From an uncultured Lachnospiraceae bacterium (GTDB taxonomy: Bacteria; Bacillota; Clostridia; Lachnospirales; Lachnospiraceae): a stretch of 56,263 nucleotides of DNA. The DNA lies in contig CAMLYL010000011.1 of NCBI GenBank assembly GCA_946491665.1, positions 1 to 56,263 on the forward strand, written 5' to 3'. The position numbers were made by a program, and so were the translations under genes. The notes beneath the pieces were generated by a model that saw nothing but the letters and a program-made list of their open reading frames with translations, had not been told where the DNA came from and did no database searches. This document shows, one piece after another, positions 42,492 to 51,371 of this stretch (within the stretch, counting starts at the first letter, position 1; each line of letters opens with the position of its first letter).

Positions 42492-42494
42492 AAT
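42466..42494 (+). promoter_or_regulatory. sigma-A-type promoter for ireB-ruvX
   Basis: TTGAAT (42466-42471), 17-base spacer, TAAAAT (42489-42494). It overlaps the end of mtaB and is about 44 bases before the ireB ATG. Confidence 0.6.
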
Positions 42495-42537
42495 GAAGGA
42501 GATTTAGAAATTTTTTACGTGATATGAGGTTGATACG

Positions 42538-42801
42538 ATGCAGGATTTAAGCAGTACACAGTATTTTAAGGTTCAGAAAGCACCGGAGATGAAGGTAGGA
42601 GATGTCCTTGAGATTGTCTATAAGGCGTTGCAGGAGAAGGGATACAATCCTATCAATCAGATCGTTGGATATATCATGTCCGGAGATCCTACATATATCA
42701 CCAGCCATAACAATGCCCGCAGCCTGATTATGAAGATCGAGAGGGACGAGCTGGTGGAAGAAGTCTTAAAAGATTATGTGAAGAGACATTTCTGGGAATA
42801 G
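42538..42801 (+). CDS. ireB: IreB-family regulatory phosphoprotein (UPF0297)
   Basis: An 87-aa protein of the IreB/YrzL family. In Enterococcus IreB is phosphorylated by the PASTA kinase IreK and affects cephalosporin resistance. The conserved core [30 protein letters not shown] and the ending [14 protein letters not shown] are present. The N-terminus (DLSSTQYF) has Ser and Thr residues that could be phosphorylated. It is followed 9 bases later by ruvX, the standard ireB-ruvX-DUF1292 order of Firmicutes. No PASTA kinase gene is in the window. Confidence 0.95.
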   Translation: MQDLSSTQYFKVQKAPEMKVGDVLEIVYKALQEKGYNPINQIVGYIMSGDPTYITSHNNARSLIMKIERDELVEEVLKDYVKRHFWE

Positions 42802-42810
42802 AGGTATAAG

Positions 42811-43230
42811 ATGAGGATTATGGGCCTTGATTTCGGCTCCAGGACGGTGGGGGTTGCGGTGAGCGACCCTTTGTTTCTTACTGCTCAGGGAGTTGAGATT
42901 ATACGGAGAAAATCACCGGATAAGCTGCGTCAGACTCTGGCGCGCATCGAAGAACTGATCACGGAATATGAGGTGGACAGGATTGTACTTGGCTACCCGA
43001 AGAATATGAACAATACGGAAGGGGAACGCTGTGAGAAGACACAGGCGTTTCAGGCGATGCTGGAGCGGCGCACCGGCCTTCCGGTTATTTTATGGGATGA
43101 ACGCCTGACGACGGTTCTGGCTGACAGGGCCATGATGGAAGGCGGTATCCGGCGGGAAAACCGCAGAGATTATGTAGACAAGCTGGCAGCAGTATTTATA
43201 CTGCAGAATTATCTGGACGCATTACAGTAG
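42811..43230 (+). CDS. ruvX: Holliday junction resolvase-like protein RuvX/YqgF
   Basis: RNase H-fold nuclease involved in rRNA 5'-end maturation and described as a putative Holliday junction resolvase. The 139-aa product has the first catalytic Asp in [16 protein letters not shown], the glycine-rich [16 protein letters not shown] region, WDERLTT, and a final conserved Asp in [18 protein letters not shown]. It sits in the ireB-ruvX-DUF1292 set. The ribosome site is GAGGTA upstream of ATG 42811. Confidence 0.95.
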   Translation: MRIMGLDFGSRTVGVAVSDPLFLTAQGVEIIRRKSPDKLRQTLARIEELITEYEVDRIVLGYPKNMNNTEGERCEKTQAFQAMLERRTGLPVILWDERLTTVLADRAMMEGGIRRENRRDYVDKLAAVFILQNYLDALQ

Positions 43231-43242
43231 AACAGGGAACGT

Positions 43243-43500
43243 ATGGAAAGTATTATTTTTACATCCCCCGAGACCGGGGAAGAACTGGAATTATACATTT
43301 TAGAGCAGACTTGTATCAGCGGAGTGACGTATCTTCTGGTGACGGAAGAGGCGGAGGAAGACTCTGTGGCATACATTTTAAAAGAGATACAGACGGAAGA
43401 AGACAATGTCATCTATGAGATGGTGGAAGACGATGTGGAGATGAACGCGATCTCAAAGGTTTTCGCCGAGATGCTGGAGGACGTTGACTTTGAATGTTAA
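43243..43500 (+). CDS. DUF1292 protein
   Basis: An 85-aa very acidic protein of the DUF1292 (YrzB-like) family. The start IIFTSPETGEELELYILEQT and the ending EMNAISKVFAEML fit the family, whose members usually follow ruvX as here. It has no membrane segment or cysteine motif. Function unknown. ATG 43243 is 12 bases after the ruvX stop. A 6-bp hairpin (43501-43516) lies directly behind the stop codon. Confidence 0.9.
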   Translation: MESIIFTSPETGEELELYILEQTCISGVTYLLVTEEAEEDSVAYILKEIQTEEDNVIYEMVEDDVEMNAISKVFAEMLEDVDFEC

Positions 43501-43565
43501 GGTATGGATACATACCGCCGAATGATGAATTGGGACGGAAAATATAAAATCTGGAGGTGTACTAT

Positions 43566-45230
43566 TTGTTAAAAAAGAACAATTCAAAATTGCGTATCAT
43601 TCCCCTTGGAGGTCTGGAATCCATCGGGATGAATATTACTGCCTTTGAATGCGAAGACAGTATTATTGTCGTGGACTGCGGTCTGGCATTCCCGGAGGAC
43701 GATATGTACGGAATCGATCTGTGTGTTCCGGATATTACCTATCTGCAGGAGAATCTGGACCGGGTAAAGGGCTTTTTTATTACCCATGGGCATGAGGATC
43801 ACATCGGAGCCCTGCCCTATGTTCTGCTGGAGGTTAATGTGCCCATTTATGCTACGAAGCTGACCACCGGACTGATTGAGCATAAGCTGGAAGAACACGG
43901 CATGCTGGATAAGGTGAGGCGAAAAGTGGTAAAATACGGACAGCACATTAATCTGGGATGTTTCCGGGTGGAGTTCATAAAGACCAATCACAGTATTCAG
44001 GACGCGGCGGCTCTGGCGATTTATACCCCGGCGGGCGTGGTTATGCACACGGGAGATTTCAAGGTGGATTATACGCCGGTTTACGGAGACGCCATTGACC
44101 TGCAGCGGTTTGGCGAGATTGGAAAGAAGGGTGTTCTCGCTCTGATGTGCGACAGTACCAATGCGGAGCGTCCGGGATTTACCATGACGGAGCGCAAAGT
44201 TGGAAAGACTTTTGAATCGATTTTCAGCGATCATACAAAGCAGAGAATTATTGTTGCCACTTTCGCATCAAATGTAGACCGGGTACAGCAGATTATAAAT
44301 ACAGCGTACAAGTTCGGACGCAAGGTAGTAGTAGAGGGGCGTAGCATGGTGAATATTATTTCCATCGCTTCCAGTCTCGGCTATCTGAATGTGCCGGATA
44401 ATACGCTGATCGACATTGAACAGCTGAAAAATTATCCGGATGAGCAGACTGTGCTGATTACCACCGGAAGCCAGGGAGAGCCTCTGGCCGCGCTGTCCCG
44501 TATGGCAAACGGCGTTCACCGGAAGGTGAAGATTCAGCCCAATGACCTGATTATATTCAGCTCTAATCCGATTCCGGGAAATGAAAAGGCAGTGTCCAAG
44601 ATTATCAATGAGCTTTACCGCCAGAGCGCGGATGTGATTTTCCAGGATACCCACGTATCCGGACATGCCTGTCAGGAAGAACTGAAGCTGATTTATTCTC
44701 TGCTTCAGCCCAAGTATACGATTCCTGTCCATGGAGAATTCCGACACAGGAAGGCTCAGGCGCAGCTGGCGCTGGAACTTGGAATGCCCAAGGAAAATAT
44801 TCTTATGATTTCTTCCGGAGATGTGCTGGAGATCTGTGAGGACAGCGCGGAGGTAGTAGGAAAAGTGCCGGCCGGCTCTGTCTTTGTAGATGGTCTGGGT
44901 ATCGGCGATGTGGGCAATATTGTCATGCGCGATCGTCAGCATCTGGCGGAAGACGGCATTATTATTGTTGTGCTGACGCTGGAGAGCGGATCAGGCCAGC
45001 TCCTTGCGGGACCGGATATTGTGTCCAGAGGGTTTGTGTATGTCCGGGGCTCTGAAAGCCTGATGGATGAGGCGCAGCATGTGCTGAATGATGCGGTTCA
45101 TCAGCTTACAGACCGGGGCGTTACGGACTGGGGACGGATCAAGACACAGATTAAAGATGCTCTCAGTGAGTATGTATGGAAGAGAACGAAGCGCCGTCCG
45201 ATGATCATTCCGATTATCATGGAAGTGTAG
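43566..45230 (+). CDS. rnj: ribonuclease J
   Basis: Metallo-beta-lactamase/beta-CASP RNase with 5'-exo and endo activity, central to mRNA decay and rRNA processing in Firmicutes. The 554-aa product has PLGGLESIGMN, the zinc motif THGHEDHIGALPY, HTGDFKVD, CDSTNAERPG and the beta-CASP TTGSQGEP. A C-terminal domain ends in RPMIIPIIMEV, which supports dimer formation. Start is TTG 43566 because GGAGG at 43553-43557 lies 8 bases away; GTG 43557 overlaps that site. Only one RNase J gene is visible here, so whether it is J1 or J2 cannot be said. Confidence 0.96.
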   Translation: MLKKNNSKLRIIPLGGLESIGMNITAFECEDSIIVVDCGLAFPEDDMYGIDLCVPDITYLQENLDRVKGFFITHGHEDHIGALPYVLLEVNVPIYATKLTTGLIEHKLEEHGMLDKVRRKVVKYGQHINLGCFRVEFIKTNHSIQDAAALAIYTPAGVVMHTGDFKVDYTPVYGDAIDLQRFGEIGKKGVLALMCDSTNAERPGFTMTERKVGKTFESIFSDHTKQRIIVATFASNVDRVQQIINTAYKFGRKVVVEGRSMVNIISIASSLGYLNVPDNTLIDIEQLKNYPDEQTVLITTGSQGEPLAALSRMANGVHRKVKIQPNDLIIFSSNPIPGNEKAVSKIINELYRQSADVIFQDTHVSGHACQEELKLIYSLLQPKYTIPVHGEFRHRKAQAQLALELGMPKENILMISSGDVLEICEDSAEVVGKVPAGSVFVDGLGIGDVGNIVMRDRQHLAEDGIIIVVLTLESGSGQLLAGPDIVSRGFVYVRGSESLMDEAQHVLNDAVHQLTDRGVTDWGRIKTQIKDALSEYVWKRTKRRPMIIPIIMEV

Positions 45231-45283
45231 GAGCCTGTCAAATGGGGAAGGCCCGGGAGGGTCTTGTTATAAGGGGAAAGAAT

Positions 45284-45718
45284 ATGTCTTTTCGAAAGAA
45301 GAAGGAAAATATAAAATACGATCCGGATGAGCCGGGGGGCACCCCGGACGCCGGTAAGGGAGAGAATGCGTCTATGTTAGCGGTAAGGAAAAGTATGGAT
45401 GACTTAATTGTATCACTGGAAAATTGTGATGATTTTAAAAAGTATAAAACAGCATGTACGCAGGTGCGCCTGCATCCGGAAAAGGAACAGCGGCTGCAGG
45501 AGTTCCGGAAGAGAAATTATCTGCTCCAGAATTCCAGGGAGCCTGTTGATCTGTTTGCGGAGACAGACCGTCTGGAGAGAGAATTTGCGGATGTATTTCA
45601 GGATCCCATGCTGCAGGAGTTCCTGAACGCCGAAGTGGCAGTATGCAGAATCGTACAGCAGGTGAACCGGGAGATGATAAGCTGTCTGGATTTTGAGAAT
45701 GTACTGGTGGACGACTGA
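45284..45718 (+). CDS. YlbF-family protein
   Basis: A 144-aa mostly helical protein of the YlbF/YmcA group. In B. subtilis YlbF, YmcA and YaaT form the Y-complex acting with RNase Y and in competence/sporulation control. Here a basic N-terminus (SFRKKKENIKYD) and a Gly/Pro-rich linker precede the helical domain (about 30-144: VRKSMDDLIVSLENCDDFKKYKTA...). The LHPEKEQRLQEFRKRNYLLQ part and the final VNREMISCLDF fit the family. ATG 45284 has AAGGGG 7 bases upstream. Its stop overlaps the next gene's start (ATGA), so they are coupled; it also follows RNase J. Confidence 0.85.
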   Translation: MSFRKKKENIKYDPDEPGGTPDAGKGENASMLAVRKSMDDLIVSLENCDDFKKYKTACTQVRLHPEKEQRLQEFRKRNYLLQNSREPVDLFAETDRLEREFADVFQDPMLQEFLNAEVAVCRIVQQVNREMISCLDFENVLVDD

Positions 45719-46377
45719 TGATCGTAGAGGAGAGATTTGTCACTTATATTAACCTGCTGAGCGGGGAAAACACTCCTCTTCTGGAAGAGATTGAGAAGGA
45801 AGCCCATGAGTCTGGTATTCCCATTATACGGAGGGAGACGCAGAGTCTGTTAAAGGTTCTGCTGGCTCTCAGAAAGCCGCAGAGGATTCTGGAGGTGGGA
45901 ACAGCTATTGGGTTTTCCGCATTGTTTATGGCGGAGTATAATCCGGCAGGAGGACACATTACTACGATTGAAAATTATGAAAAGCGGATTCCCATTGCCC
46001 GCGATAATTTTGAACGGGCGGGAAGAGCGGATCAGATTATTCTTCTGGAAGGGGATGCCGCTGATGTTTTAAAGGAACTCAGCGGTCCTTACGATATGAT
46101 TTTCATGGATGCGGCGAAGGGGCAGTATATTCATTTCCTGGAGGATGTGATGCGGCTTCTGGCCCCGGAGGGACTGCTGGTGTCTGACAATGTACTGCAG
46201 GACGGAGATATTATTGAATCCAGGTTTGCAGTGACCAGAAGGAACCGCACAATTCATAAGCGGATGCGGGAATATCTGTACTGTCTGACACATCATCCGC
46301 GGCTGACTACATCGGTTTTAACTGTGGGGGACGGCGTGGCGGTCAGCGTGGCCGGGCCTGACGGGGCGGACTGCTGA
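45718..46377 (+). CDS. O-methyltransferase, TrmR-like (tRNA 5-hydroxyuridine methyltransferase)
   Basis: A 219-aa class I SAM-dependent methyltransferase of the YrrM/TrmR family. In B. subtilis TrmR methylates 5-hydroxyuridine at tRNA position 34. Visible parts are the SAM motif ILEVGTAIGFSALFMAE, the acidic ITTIENYEKR, and the metal/catalytic region FMDAAKGQY and VSDNVL. Its neighbour downstream is a U32-family protein of the kind (TrhP) that makes 5-hydroxyuridine, matching the Bacillus yrrM-yrrN-yrrO linkage. The ATG overlaps the YlbF-family stop by one base. Confidence 0.88.
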   Translation: MIVEERFVTYINLLSGENTPLLEEIEKEAHESGIPIIRRETQSLLKVLLALRKPQRILEVGTAIGFSALFMAEYNPAGGHITTIENYEKRIPIARDNFERAGRADQIILLEGDAADVLKELSGPYDMIFMDAAKGQYIHFLEDVMRLLAPEGLLVSDNVLQDGDIIESRFAVTRRNRTIHKRMREYLYCLTHHPRLTTSVLTVGDGVAVSVAGPDGADC

Positions 46378-46414
46378 GGGACTGCGGGGAGAAACACAGA
46401 GAAAGGAAATGAGC

Positions 46415-47641
46415 ATGAAGCGACCAGAATTACTGATTCCGGCCAGCAGCCTGGAAGTCTTAAAGGTGGCTGTGATTTACGGCGCGGACGCGGTATATAT
46501 CGGCGGGGAGGCTTTCGGTCTCCGGGCCAAGGCAAAGAATTTTTCCATGGATGAGATGCGGGAGGGCATTGCGTTTGCCCACGACCATGGAGTGAAAGTT
46601 TATGTGACGGCCAATATCCTGGCACATAACGGAGATCTGGAAGGCGTGAGGAAGTATTTTGTTCAGCTGAAAGAAATCCGGCCGGACGCCCTGATTATAT
46701 CTGATCCGGGAGTTTTCGATATTGCCATGGAGATCTGCCCGGAGATTGATATTCACATCAGTACACAGGCAAATAATACCAATTACGGGACATATCTGTT
46801 CTGGCACAGGCTTGGCGCGAAACGTGTGGTGACGGCCAGGGAGCTTTCCATGCGGGAGCTGAAGGAGATCCGGGAAAGGATTCCGGCAGATCTGGAGATG
46901 GAGACCTTTGTCCATGGAGCCATGTGCATTTCTTATTCGGGACGGTGTCTGCTGTCCAACTATTTTACGGGAAGAGATGCCAACCGGGGAGCCTGTACCC
47001 ATCCCTGCCGCTGGAAATACGCAGTGGTGGAGGAGACCAGACCCGGAGAGTATTTCCCGGTTTATGAAAATGAGCGGGGAACCTTTATTTTCAATTCAAA
47101 AGATCTTTGTATGATCGGACATATTCCCGAACTTATGGAGACGGGAATAGACAGTTATAAGATCGAGGGACGGATGAAGACGGCCCTTTACGTGGCTACA
47201 GTGGCCCGGACCTACCGGAAAGCCATCGATGATTATCTGACAGATCCGGCGCTTTATCGGAAGAATATGGACTGGTACCTGGATCAGATTTCCAATTGTA
47301 CCTACCGGCAGTTTACGACGGGTTTTTTCTTCGGGAAGCCGGATGATGAAGCGCAGATTTATGACAGCAACACCTATATGAAGGAATATACCTACCTGGG
47401 AATCGTGGAGGAGTGCCGGGACGGTCTCTGTAAGATTCATCAGAGAAATAAATTTTCTGTAGGCGAAACTATTGAAATTATGAAGCCAAAGGGGGATAAT
47501 ATACAGGTGAAAGTAAACCGGATTCTGAATGAGGAAGGAGAGGAGATGGACTCTGCGCCTCATCCGAAGCAGGTTTTGTATATCGATCTGGGATGTGCCC
47601 TGGATTTATATGATATTTTGAGAAGAAAAGAGGAGGAGTAG
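46415..47641 (+). CDS. peptidase U32-family tRNA hydroxylation protein (TrhP-like)
   Basis: A 408-aa protein of the U32 family. Although named peptidases, members such as TrhP take part in prephenate-dependent hydroxylation of tRNA uridine-34. Landmarks are ELLIPASSLEVLKVAVIYGADAVYIGG, VYVTANI, the cysteine-bearing signature ETFVHGAMCISYSGRCLLSNY, RGACTHPCRWKY (Fe-S type cysteines) and SYKIEGRMKT. ATG 46415 is chosen since AAAGGA lies 7 bases upstream; ATG 46409 is too close. It adjoins the TrmR-like gene, suggesting consecutive steps in mo5U formation. Confidence 0.92.
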   Translation: MKRPELLIPASSLEVLKVAVIYGADAVYIGGEAFGLRAKAKNFSMDEMREGIAFAHDHGVKVYVTANILAHNGDLEGVRKYFVQLKEIRPDALIISDPGVFDIAMEICPEIDIHISTQANNTNYGTYLFWHRLGAKRVVTARELSMRELKEIRERIPADLEMETFVHGAMCISYSGRCLLSNYFTGRDANRGACTHPCRWKYAVVEETRPGEYFPVYENERGTFIFNSKDLCMIGHIPELMETGIDSYKIEGRMKTALYVATVARTYRKAIDDYLTDPALYRKNMDWYLDQISNCTYRQFTTGFFFGKPDDEAQIYDSNTYMKEYTYLGIVEECRDGLCKIHQRNKFSVGETIEIMKPKGDNIQVKVNRILNEEGEEMDSAPHPKQVLYIDLGCALDLYDILRRKEEE

Positions 47642-47644
47642 GAC

Positions 47645-48709
47645 ATGGCAAAAGATCGTTATGTTGCGTATGTGGGGACGTATACTCATGGCAACAGTGT
47701 GGGTATTCACATATTTGATATAGATTCCGACACATGGACGATGAAGGAGAGAAAGGTGATTCCGATTAACAATCCGTCGGATGTGCTGGTGTCCAATAAT
47801 GGGAAGTATCTGTACGCTATTGCGGATCTTGGCGTAAACGCATACCGCATTCTGGAAGACGGTGATCTGGAATTTATTAACAGCAGATGGACCGGCGGTA
47901 TCCGGGGCTGTTACCTGGAGACGGATCCGCAGGACAGATTCCTTTTTGAGTGCGGCTACCATGACGGACGTATTTCTGTGATGCGGCTGAATGAGGATGG
48001 TTCCGTGGGAGAGATCGCGGATCGTGTATTTCATAAAGGGATCGGCCTGAGCATTACAGACCGCCGTTCTATGCCCCATGTTACCTGTGTGAAGCTGACA
48101 CCTGATTTCAAAGGGCTTTTTGCCGTGGACAGCGGGCTGGATCAGGTAAAGGTTTATGATATTGATTATGACACCGGAGAGCTTCGGCTGAATGATATTA
48201 TCCGCTGTGATCTTGACAGTGGTCCGAGAATGGTCCGCATTGACAAGCAGCGCAAGTATATTTATGTGCTCGGAGAGATAAATAACCGTGTCTGTGTGTA
48301 CAAGGCAGTTCCTGACAATGTAAAGATCGGAAAAGATGTGTTTGAACCCATTCAGAAAATTTCTACAGTGAATGAGGGGCAGAATCAGCAGGCTGCCGCT
48401 TCCGGAATTGAGTTTTCCGAGGATGGAAAGCATCTGTTTGTGACCAATGCCGGCATTAATTCCGTAGTTGTCTATGAGGTGGATGAAAGCACCGGACTGC
48501 TTACCAGACTCTGCAATATCAAGTGCAGCGGCGATTATCCGAAATCAATTGTTCCCATGCCGGACAACAGACATTTCGTGGTGCTCAGCCATAACACAGA
48601 TGAAATATTTGTTTATGATATGGATTACGAAAAGAAGTGCTATCTGATGAGCGCGAAGCCGATTAAGATTGAGCAGCCCAACAGTATTTATATTCATAAG
48701 CTGAAATAA
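47645..48709 (+). CDS. lactonase-family beta-propeller protein (YkgB/Pgl-like)
   Basis: A 354-aa cytoplasmic protein of the seven-bladed 6-phosphogluconolactonase/lactonase family (COG2706). The start YVAYVGTYTHGNSVGIHIFDID and the repeated blade phrases fit: SNNGKYLYAIAD, TPDFKGLFAVDSGLDQVKVYDID, SEDGKHLFVTNAG, and PMPDNRHFVVLSHN. Enzymatic activity as a phosphogluconolactonase is not assured: many members lack proven function, and no zwf or gnd gene is near. It starts 3 bases after the U32 gene, so it is likely cotranscribed. Confidence 0.85.
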   Translation: MAKDRYVAYVGTYTHGNSVGIHIFDIDSDTWTMKERKVIPINNPSDVLVSNNGKYLYAIADLGVNAYRILEDGDLEFINSRWTGGIRGCYLETDPQDRFLFECGYHDGRISVMRLNEDGSVGEIADRVFHKGIGLSITDRRSMPHVTCVKLTPDFKGLFAVDSGLDQVKVYDIDYDTGELRLNDIIRCDLDSGPRMVRIDKQRKYIYVLGEINNRVCVYKAVPDNVKIGKDVFEPIQKISTVNEGQNQQAAASGIEFSEDGKHLFVTNAGINSVVVYEVDESTGLLTRLCNIKCSGDYPKSIVPMPDNRHFVVLSHNTDEIFVYDMDYEKKCYLMSAKPIKIEQPNSIYIHKLK

Positions 48710-48721
48710 GAGGATATCATT

Positions 48722-49606
48722 TTGAAAATAAAAAAAGGAATTTTATTTTTTACAGTTCCTGTTTTTGCAGCAGGAATATTAAGTGGATGCAGACCGGATA
48801 ACCCGTCTGCATCTTCTTCGTACGCAAGCACATTTTCTGAAGATCAGACAGAGGAAGCTTTTTCCGCAGAACCGGAAACGCAGGAGGTATCCGGGGAAGC
48901 TTCGGCAGAAGGCCAGACAGCGGAACCGGAAGAACAGCAGGAGACAGAACAGGTGGAAGAACAGCAGACGGCGGAAAATAAAAAGCTGGTGGTAATTGAC
49001 CCCGGACATCAGGAAAATGGAAATTCAGAAAAAGAACCGGTGGGTCCCGGAGCATCGGAGATGAAGGCAAAGGTATCCGGCGGAACTTCCGGAGTTTCCA
49101 CCGGAGTGCCGGAGTATCAGCTGACTCTCGAGCTGTCTCTGAAGCTGAGAGATGAGCTGAAGTCCCGGGGATATGAAGTAATTATGATCCGCGAAACAAA
49201 TGATGTGAATATTTCCAATGCGGAGCGGGCGGCTGTAGCCAACGAGGCCGGAGCGGATGCGTTTATCCGTGTTCATGCCAATGGTTCGGAGAACAGCAGC
49301 GCTAATGGATGCATGACGATCTGTCAGACTCCATCCAACCTCTATAATGGAGATCTGTACGGGGAAAGTTATGCTCTGTCGGAACATGTGTTGGATGAGC
49401 TGACAGCGGCTACCGGCGCGAAGCGGGAGCGGGTCTGGGAAACGGACAGTATGAGCGGAATCAACTGGGCGTCTGTTCCCACTACAATTGTCGAAGTGGG
49501 ATATATGACAAATCCGGATGAGGATCAGAGGATGCAGACGGATGAGTATCAGAATCAGATTGTTCAGGGGATTGCCAATGGAATAGACGCTTATCTGGGG
49601 CTGTAG
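48722..49606 (+). CDS. N-acetylmuramoyl-L-alanine amidase lipoprotein (Amidase_3)
   Basis: A zinc amidase cutting the bond between MurNAc and the stem peptide of peptidoglycan. The 294-aa product has a lipoprotein signal with lipobox ILSGC (Cys23), an acidic Glu/Gln-rich linker of about 65 residues, and the catalytic domain from about residue 90. Zinc and catalytic residues are seen in VIDPGHQ, the Glu in [24 protein letters not shown], and [15 protein letters not shown]. The linker would let the domain reach through the wall from the membrane. Start is TTG 48722 after AGAGGA. A sporulation role (CwlD-like) or vegetative wall turnover are both possible. Confidence 0.91.
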   Translation: MKIKKGILFFTVPVFAAGILSGCRPDNPSASSSYASTFSEDQTEEAFSAEPETQEVSGEASAEGQTAEPEEQQETEQVEEQQTAENKKLVVIDPGHQENGNSEKEPVGPGASEMKAKVSGGTSGVSTGVPEYQLTLELSLKLRDELKSRGYEVIMIRETNDVNISNAERAAVANEAGADAFIRVHANGSENSSANGCMTICQTPSNLYNGDLYGESYALSEHVLDELTAATGAKRERVWETDSMSGINWASVPTTIVEVGYMTNPDEDQRMQTDEYQNQIVQGIANGIDAYLGL

Positions 49607-49661
49607 TGTAAAAAACGGCATAGTTTTATGGGGGTATGTGCATTTGCCGGCAGAAGAAAAC

Positions 49662-49690
49662 TTGACAAATACTTTATAATAGTTCAAAAT
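49662..49690 (+). promoter_or_regulatory. possible promoter upstream of the Rpn-type remnant
   Basis: TTGACA (49662-49667), 17-base spacer, CAAAAT (49685-49690). The -35 is perfect; the -10 is weak. Confidence 0.4.
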
Positions 49691-49712
49691 AGTATTGGTG
49701 AGAGCGGAGGAT

Positions 49713-50000
49713 ATGTACAGCAGAGTTCTGGCAGAGCGGGTACGTATATTGAAGGAGACGCCGGAGGGAGTAGAACATATGTGTAAGGAAATGGATAAAC
49801 TGTATAATGAAGGAGTAGAGTTTGGAAAAGAACAGGGGATTGCGATCGGAGAAAGAAGCATGAAAAGAGAAATTGTGCTGTCGCTGTCGGAAATGGGGAC
49901 GTCGGCGGAGAAGATCGCCCAGGCTGTGAAGGAGAGTGTCAGCCGTGTGAGAAAGTGGATCGATGAGAGCGAGGATCCGGTGCAGGAAAAGAGTTTATAA
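49713..50000 (+). pseudogene. C-terminal remnant of an Rpn/PD-(D/E)XK nuclease-transposase family protein
   Basis: A 95-aa ORF (GTG 49698 is an alternative start) that looks like only the tail of Rpn-family recombination-promoting nucleases. It has the phrase ETPEGVEHMCKEMDKLYNEGVEFGKEQGIAIGE, with the typical Glu/Gly-rich repeats after the catalytic domain, and a C-terminal helix-turn-helix-like AEKIAQAVKESVSRVRKWI. The N-terminal nuclease domain (about 200 residues) is absent and no matching sequence is seen upstream. I regard it as a decayed mobile-type gene, though it could be translated from the promoter before it. Confidence 0.6.
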
Positions 50001-50090
50001 TTTTTTGAGAACAGGAATATTGTTCTGGATTCTGATCCATTATCCGGAAAGTGCGGATAAAGAAGAAGCAGATAAATAAAACTTATAAAT

Positions 50091-50134
50091 AATGACGGAA
50101 AATCAGAATGATTCTGAGATTTCCGTCATTTTTA
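50091..50134. terminator. terminator between the Rpn-type remnant and aroC
   Basis: AATGACGGAAA (50091-50101) and TTTCCGTCATT (50120-50130) form an 11-bp stem, continued by an inner CAGAA/TTCTG pairing, followed by TTTATC. It fits the plus strand best and may also serve aroC. Confidence 0.88.
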
Positions 50135-50158
50135 TCAGGTAAAATATTCCTGAAAATT

Positions 50159-51259
50159 TCAGGGTTCGTAAAAATTTTTCAGATTCTCTATCCTGGCGGA
50201 CATATTTAACATCAGCAGATCCAGAATGGTCAGCGCCGCCATGGATTCCACCACAACCACTGCACGGGGAACAATAATGGGATCGTGCCGTCCTTTAATG
50301 CTGATCTCAACAGGAGTGCCGTCACGTTTTACTGTATGCTGGGGGCGGGCGATGGAAGGCGTCGGCTTGATGGCTGCCCGGAAAACAATGGGAGAGCCGT
50401 CGCTCATGCCGCCCAGGATCCCTCCTGCGTGATTGGTCGCTTTTGCAATCCGACCATTTTCGGTAATAAAAGCATCATTATTTTCAGAACCTTTCATGGA
50501 AGCGGCTTCAAATCCGGAGCCGATCTCAAAGCCCTTGACAGCGCCGATGGAAAAAACCGCCTTTGCCAGAGAAGAGTCCAGCTTGTCAAATACTGTCTCA
50601 CCGATGCCTGCAGGCATGCCTGTGATGACGCATTCCACAATGCCGCCGGAAGAATCCTGGTCAGCCATGCACTGATTCAGATATTCCTGAGCCGCTGCGG
50701 CCGCGGAAGCATCCGGCATATAGAGCGGATTGGCTGAGATTTCCCGCTCATTGAAGCGGTTCTCGTCAATGGAAACCGGACCGATGGACTTTGTATAAGT
50801 CAGAAGCCGGATTCCCATTTCATTTAAAATCTTCGAAGCAACCGCTCCGGCGGCAACACGTCCGATGGTTTCGCGGCCGGAGGAACGGCCGCCGCCCCGG
50901 TAATCCCGGAAACCGTACTTTGCGTCAAAGGTGTAATCGGCGTGTCCCGGACGGTAGTAAGAGGCGATTTCGCTGTAATCTTTTGACTTCTGATTTTCGT
51001 TGCGTACAATCAGGGAGATGGGAGTTCCGGTTGTTTTTCCGTCAAAAGTTCCGGACAGAATTTCCACCTGGTCGCTTTCTGTTCTGGGGGTAGAATACTT
51101 TGACTGGCCGGGCTTTCTCCGGTCTAGGAACTTCTGGATATCCTCTTCGCTGAGCGCAAGCCCTGCGGGGCAGCCGTCGATCACAACGCCGACTCCTTTT
51201 CCGTGGGATTCCCCCCATGTGGATATTTTAAAAATTGTTCCGAACGTAGAACCTGCCAT
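50159..51259 (-). CDS. aroC: chorismate synthase
   Basis: Flavin-dependent last step of the shikimate pathway, turning EPSP into chorismate. The 366-aa product has the family signatures GESHGKGVGVVIDGCPAGL near the start, the conserved RPGHADYTFDAKYGFRDYRGGGRSSGRETIGRVAAGAVA in the middle, and NDAF... GGILGGMSDG toward the end, with RPQHTV near it. ATG at 51257-51259; GGGAGG lies upstream on the minus strand. It stands alone, divergent from tgt, so the other aro genes must be elsewhere. Confidence 0.97.
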   Translation of the reverse strand: MAGSTFGTIFKISTWGESHGKGVGVVIDGCPAGLALSEEDIQKFLDRRKPGQSKYSTPRTESDQVEILSGTFDGKTTGTPISLIVRNENQKSKDYSEIASYYRPGHADYTFDAKYGFRDYRGGGRSSGRETIGRVAAGAVASKILNEMGIRLLTYTKSIGPVSIDENRFNEREISANPLYMPDASAAAAAQEYLNQCMADQDSSGGIVECVITGMPAGIGETVFDKLDSSLAKAVFSIGAVKGFEIGSGFEAASMKGSENNDAFITENGRIAKATNHAGGILGGMSDGSPIVFRAAIKPTPSIARPQHTVKRDGTPVEISIKGRHDPIIVPRAVVVVESMAALTILDLLMLNMSARIENLKNFYEP

Positions 51260-51275
51260 TCTGGAATTTCCTCCC

Positions 51276-51304
51276 TTGATTTTTGATTTATGATAGAGTA
51301 CATT
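51276..51304 (+). promoter_or_regulatory. possible sigma-A promoter for tgt
   Basis: TTGATT (51276-51281), 17-base spacer, TACATT (51299-51304), 68 bases before the tgt ATG; the -10 is imperfect. Confidence 0.45.
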
Positions 51305-51330
51305 ATAAAGGATAAATTTGTAAATTGCAA
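51302..51330 (-). promoter_or_regulatory. sigma-A promoter for aroC
   Basis: On the minus strand: TTGCAA (51325-51330), 17-base spacer, TATAAT (51302-51307). The -10 is perfect; it overlaps the divergent tgt promoter region. Confidence 0.72.
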
Positions 51331-51371
51331 ATTAAGGATATTATTGTGAACAGTGAATTAAGGAGATTTTT

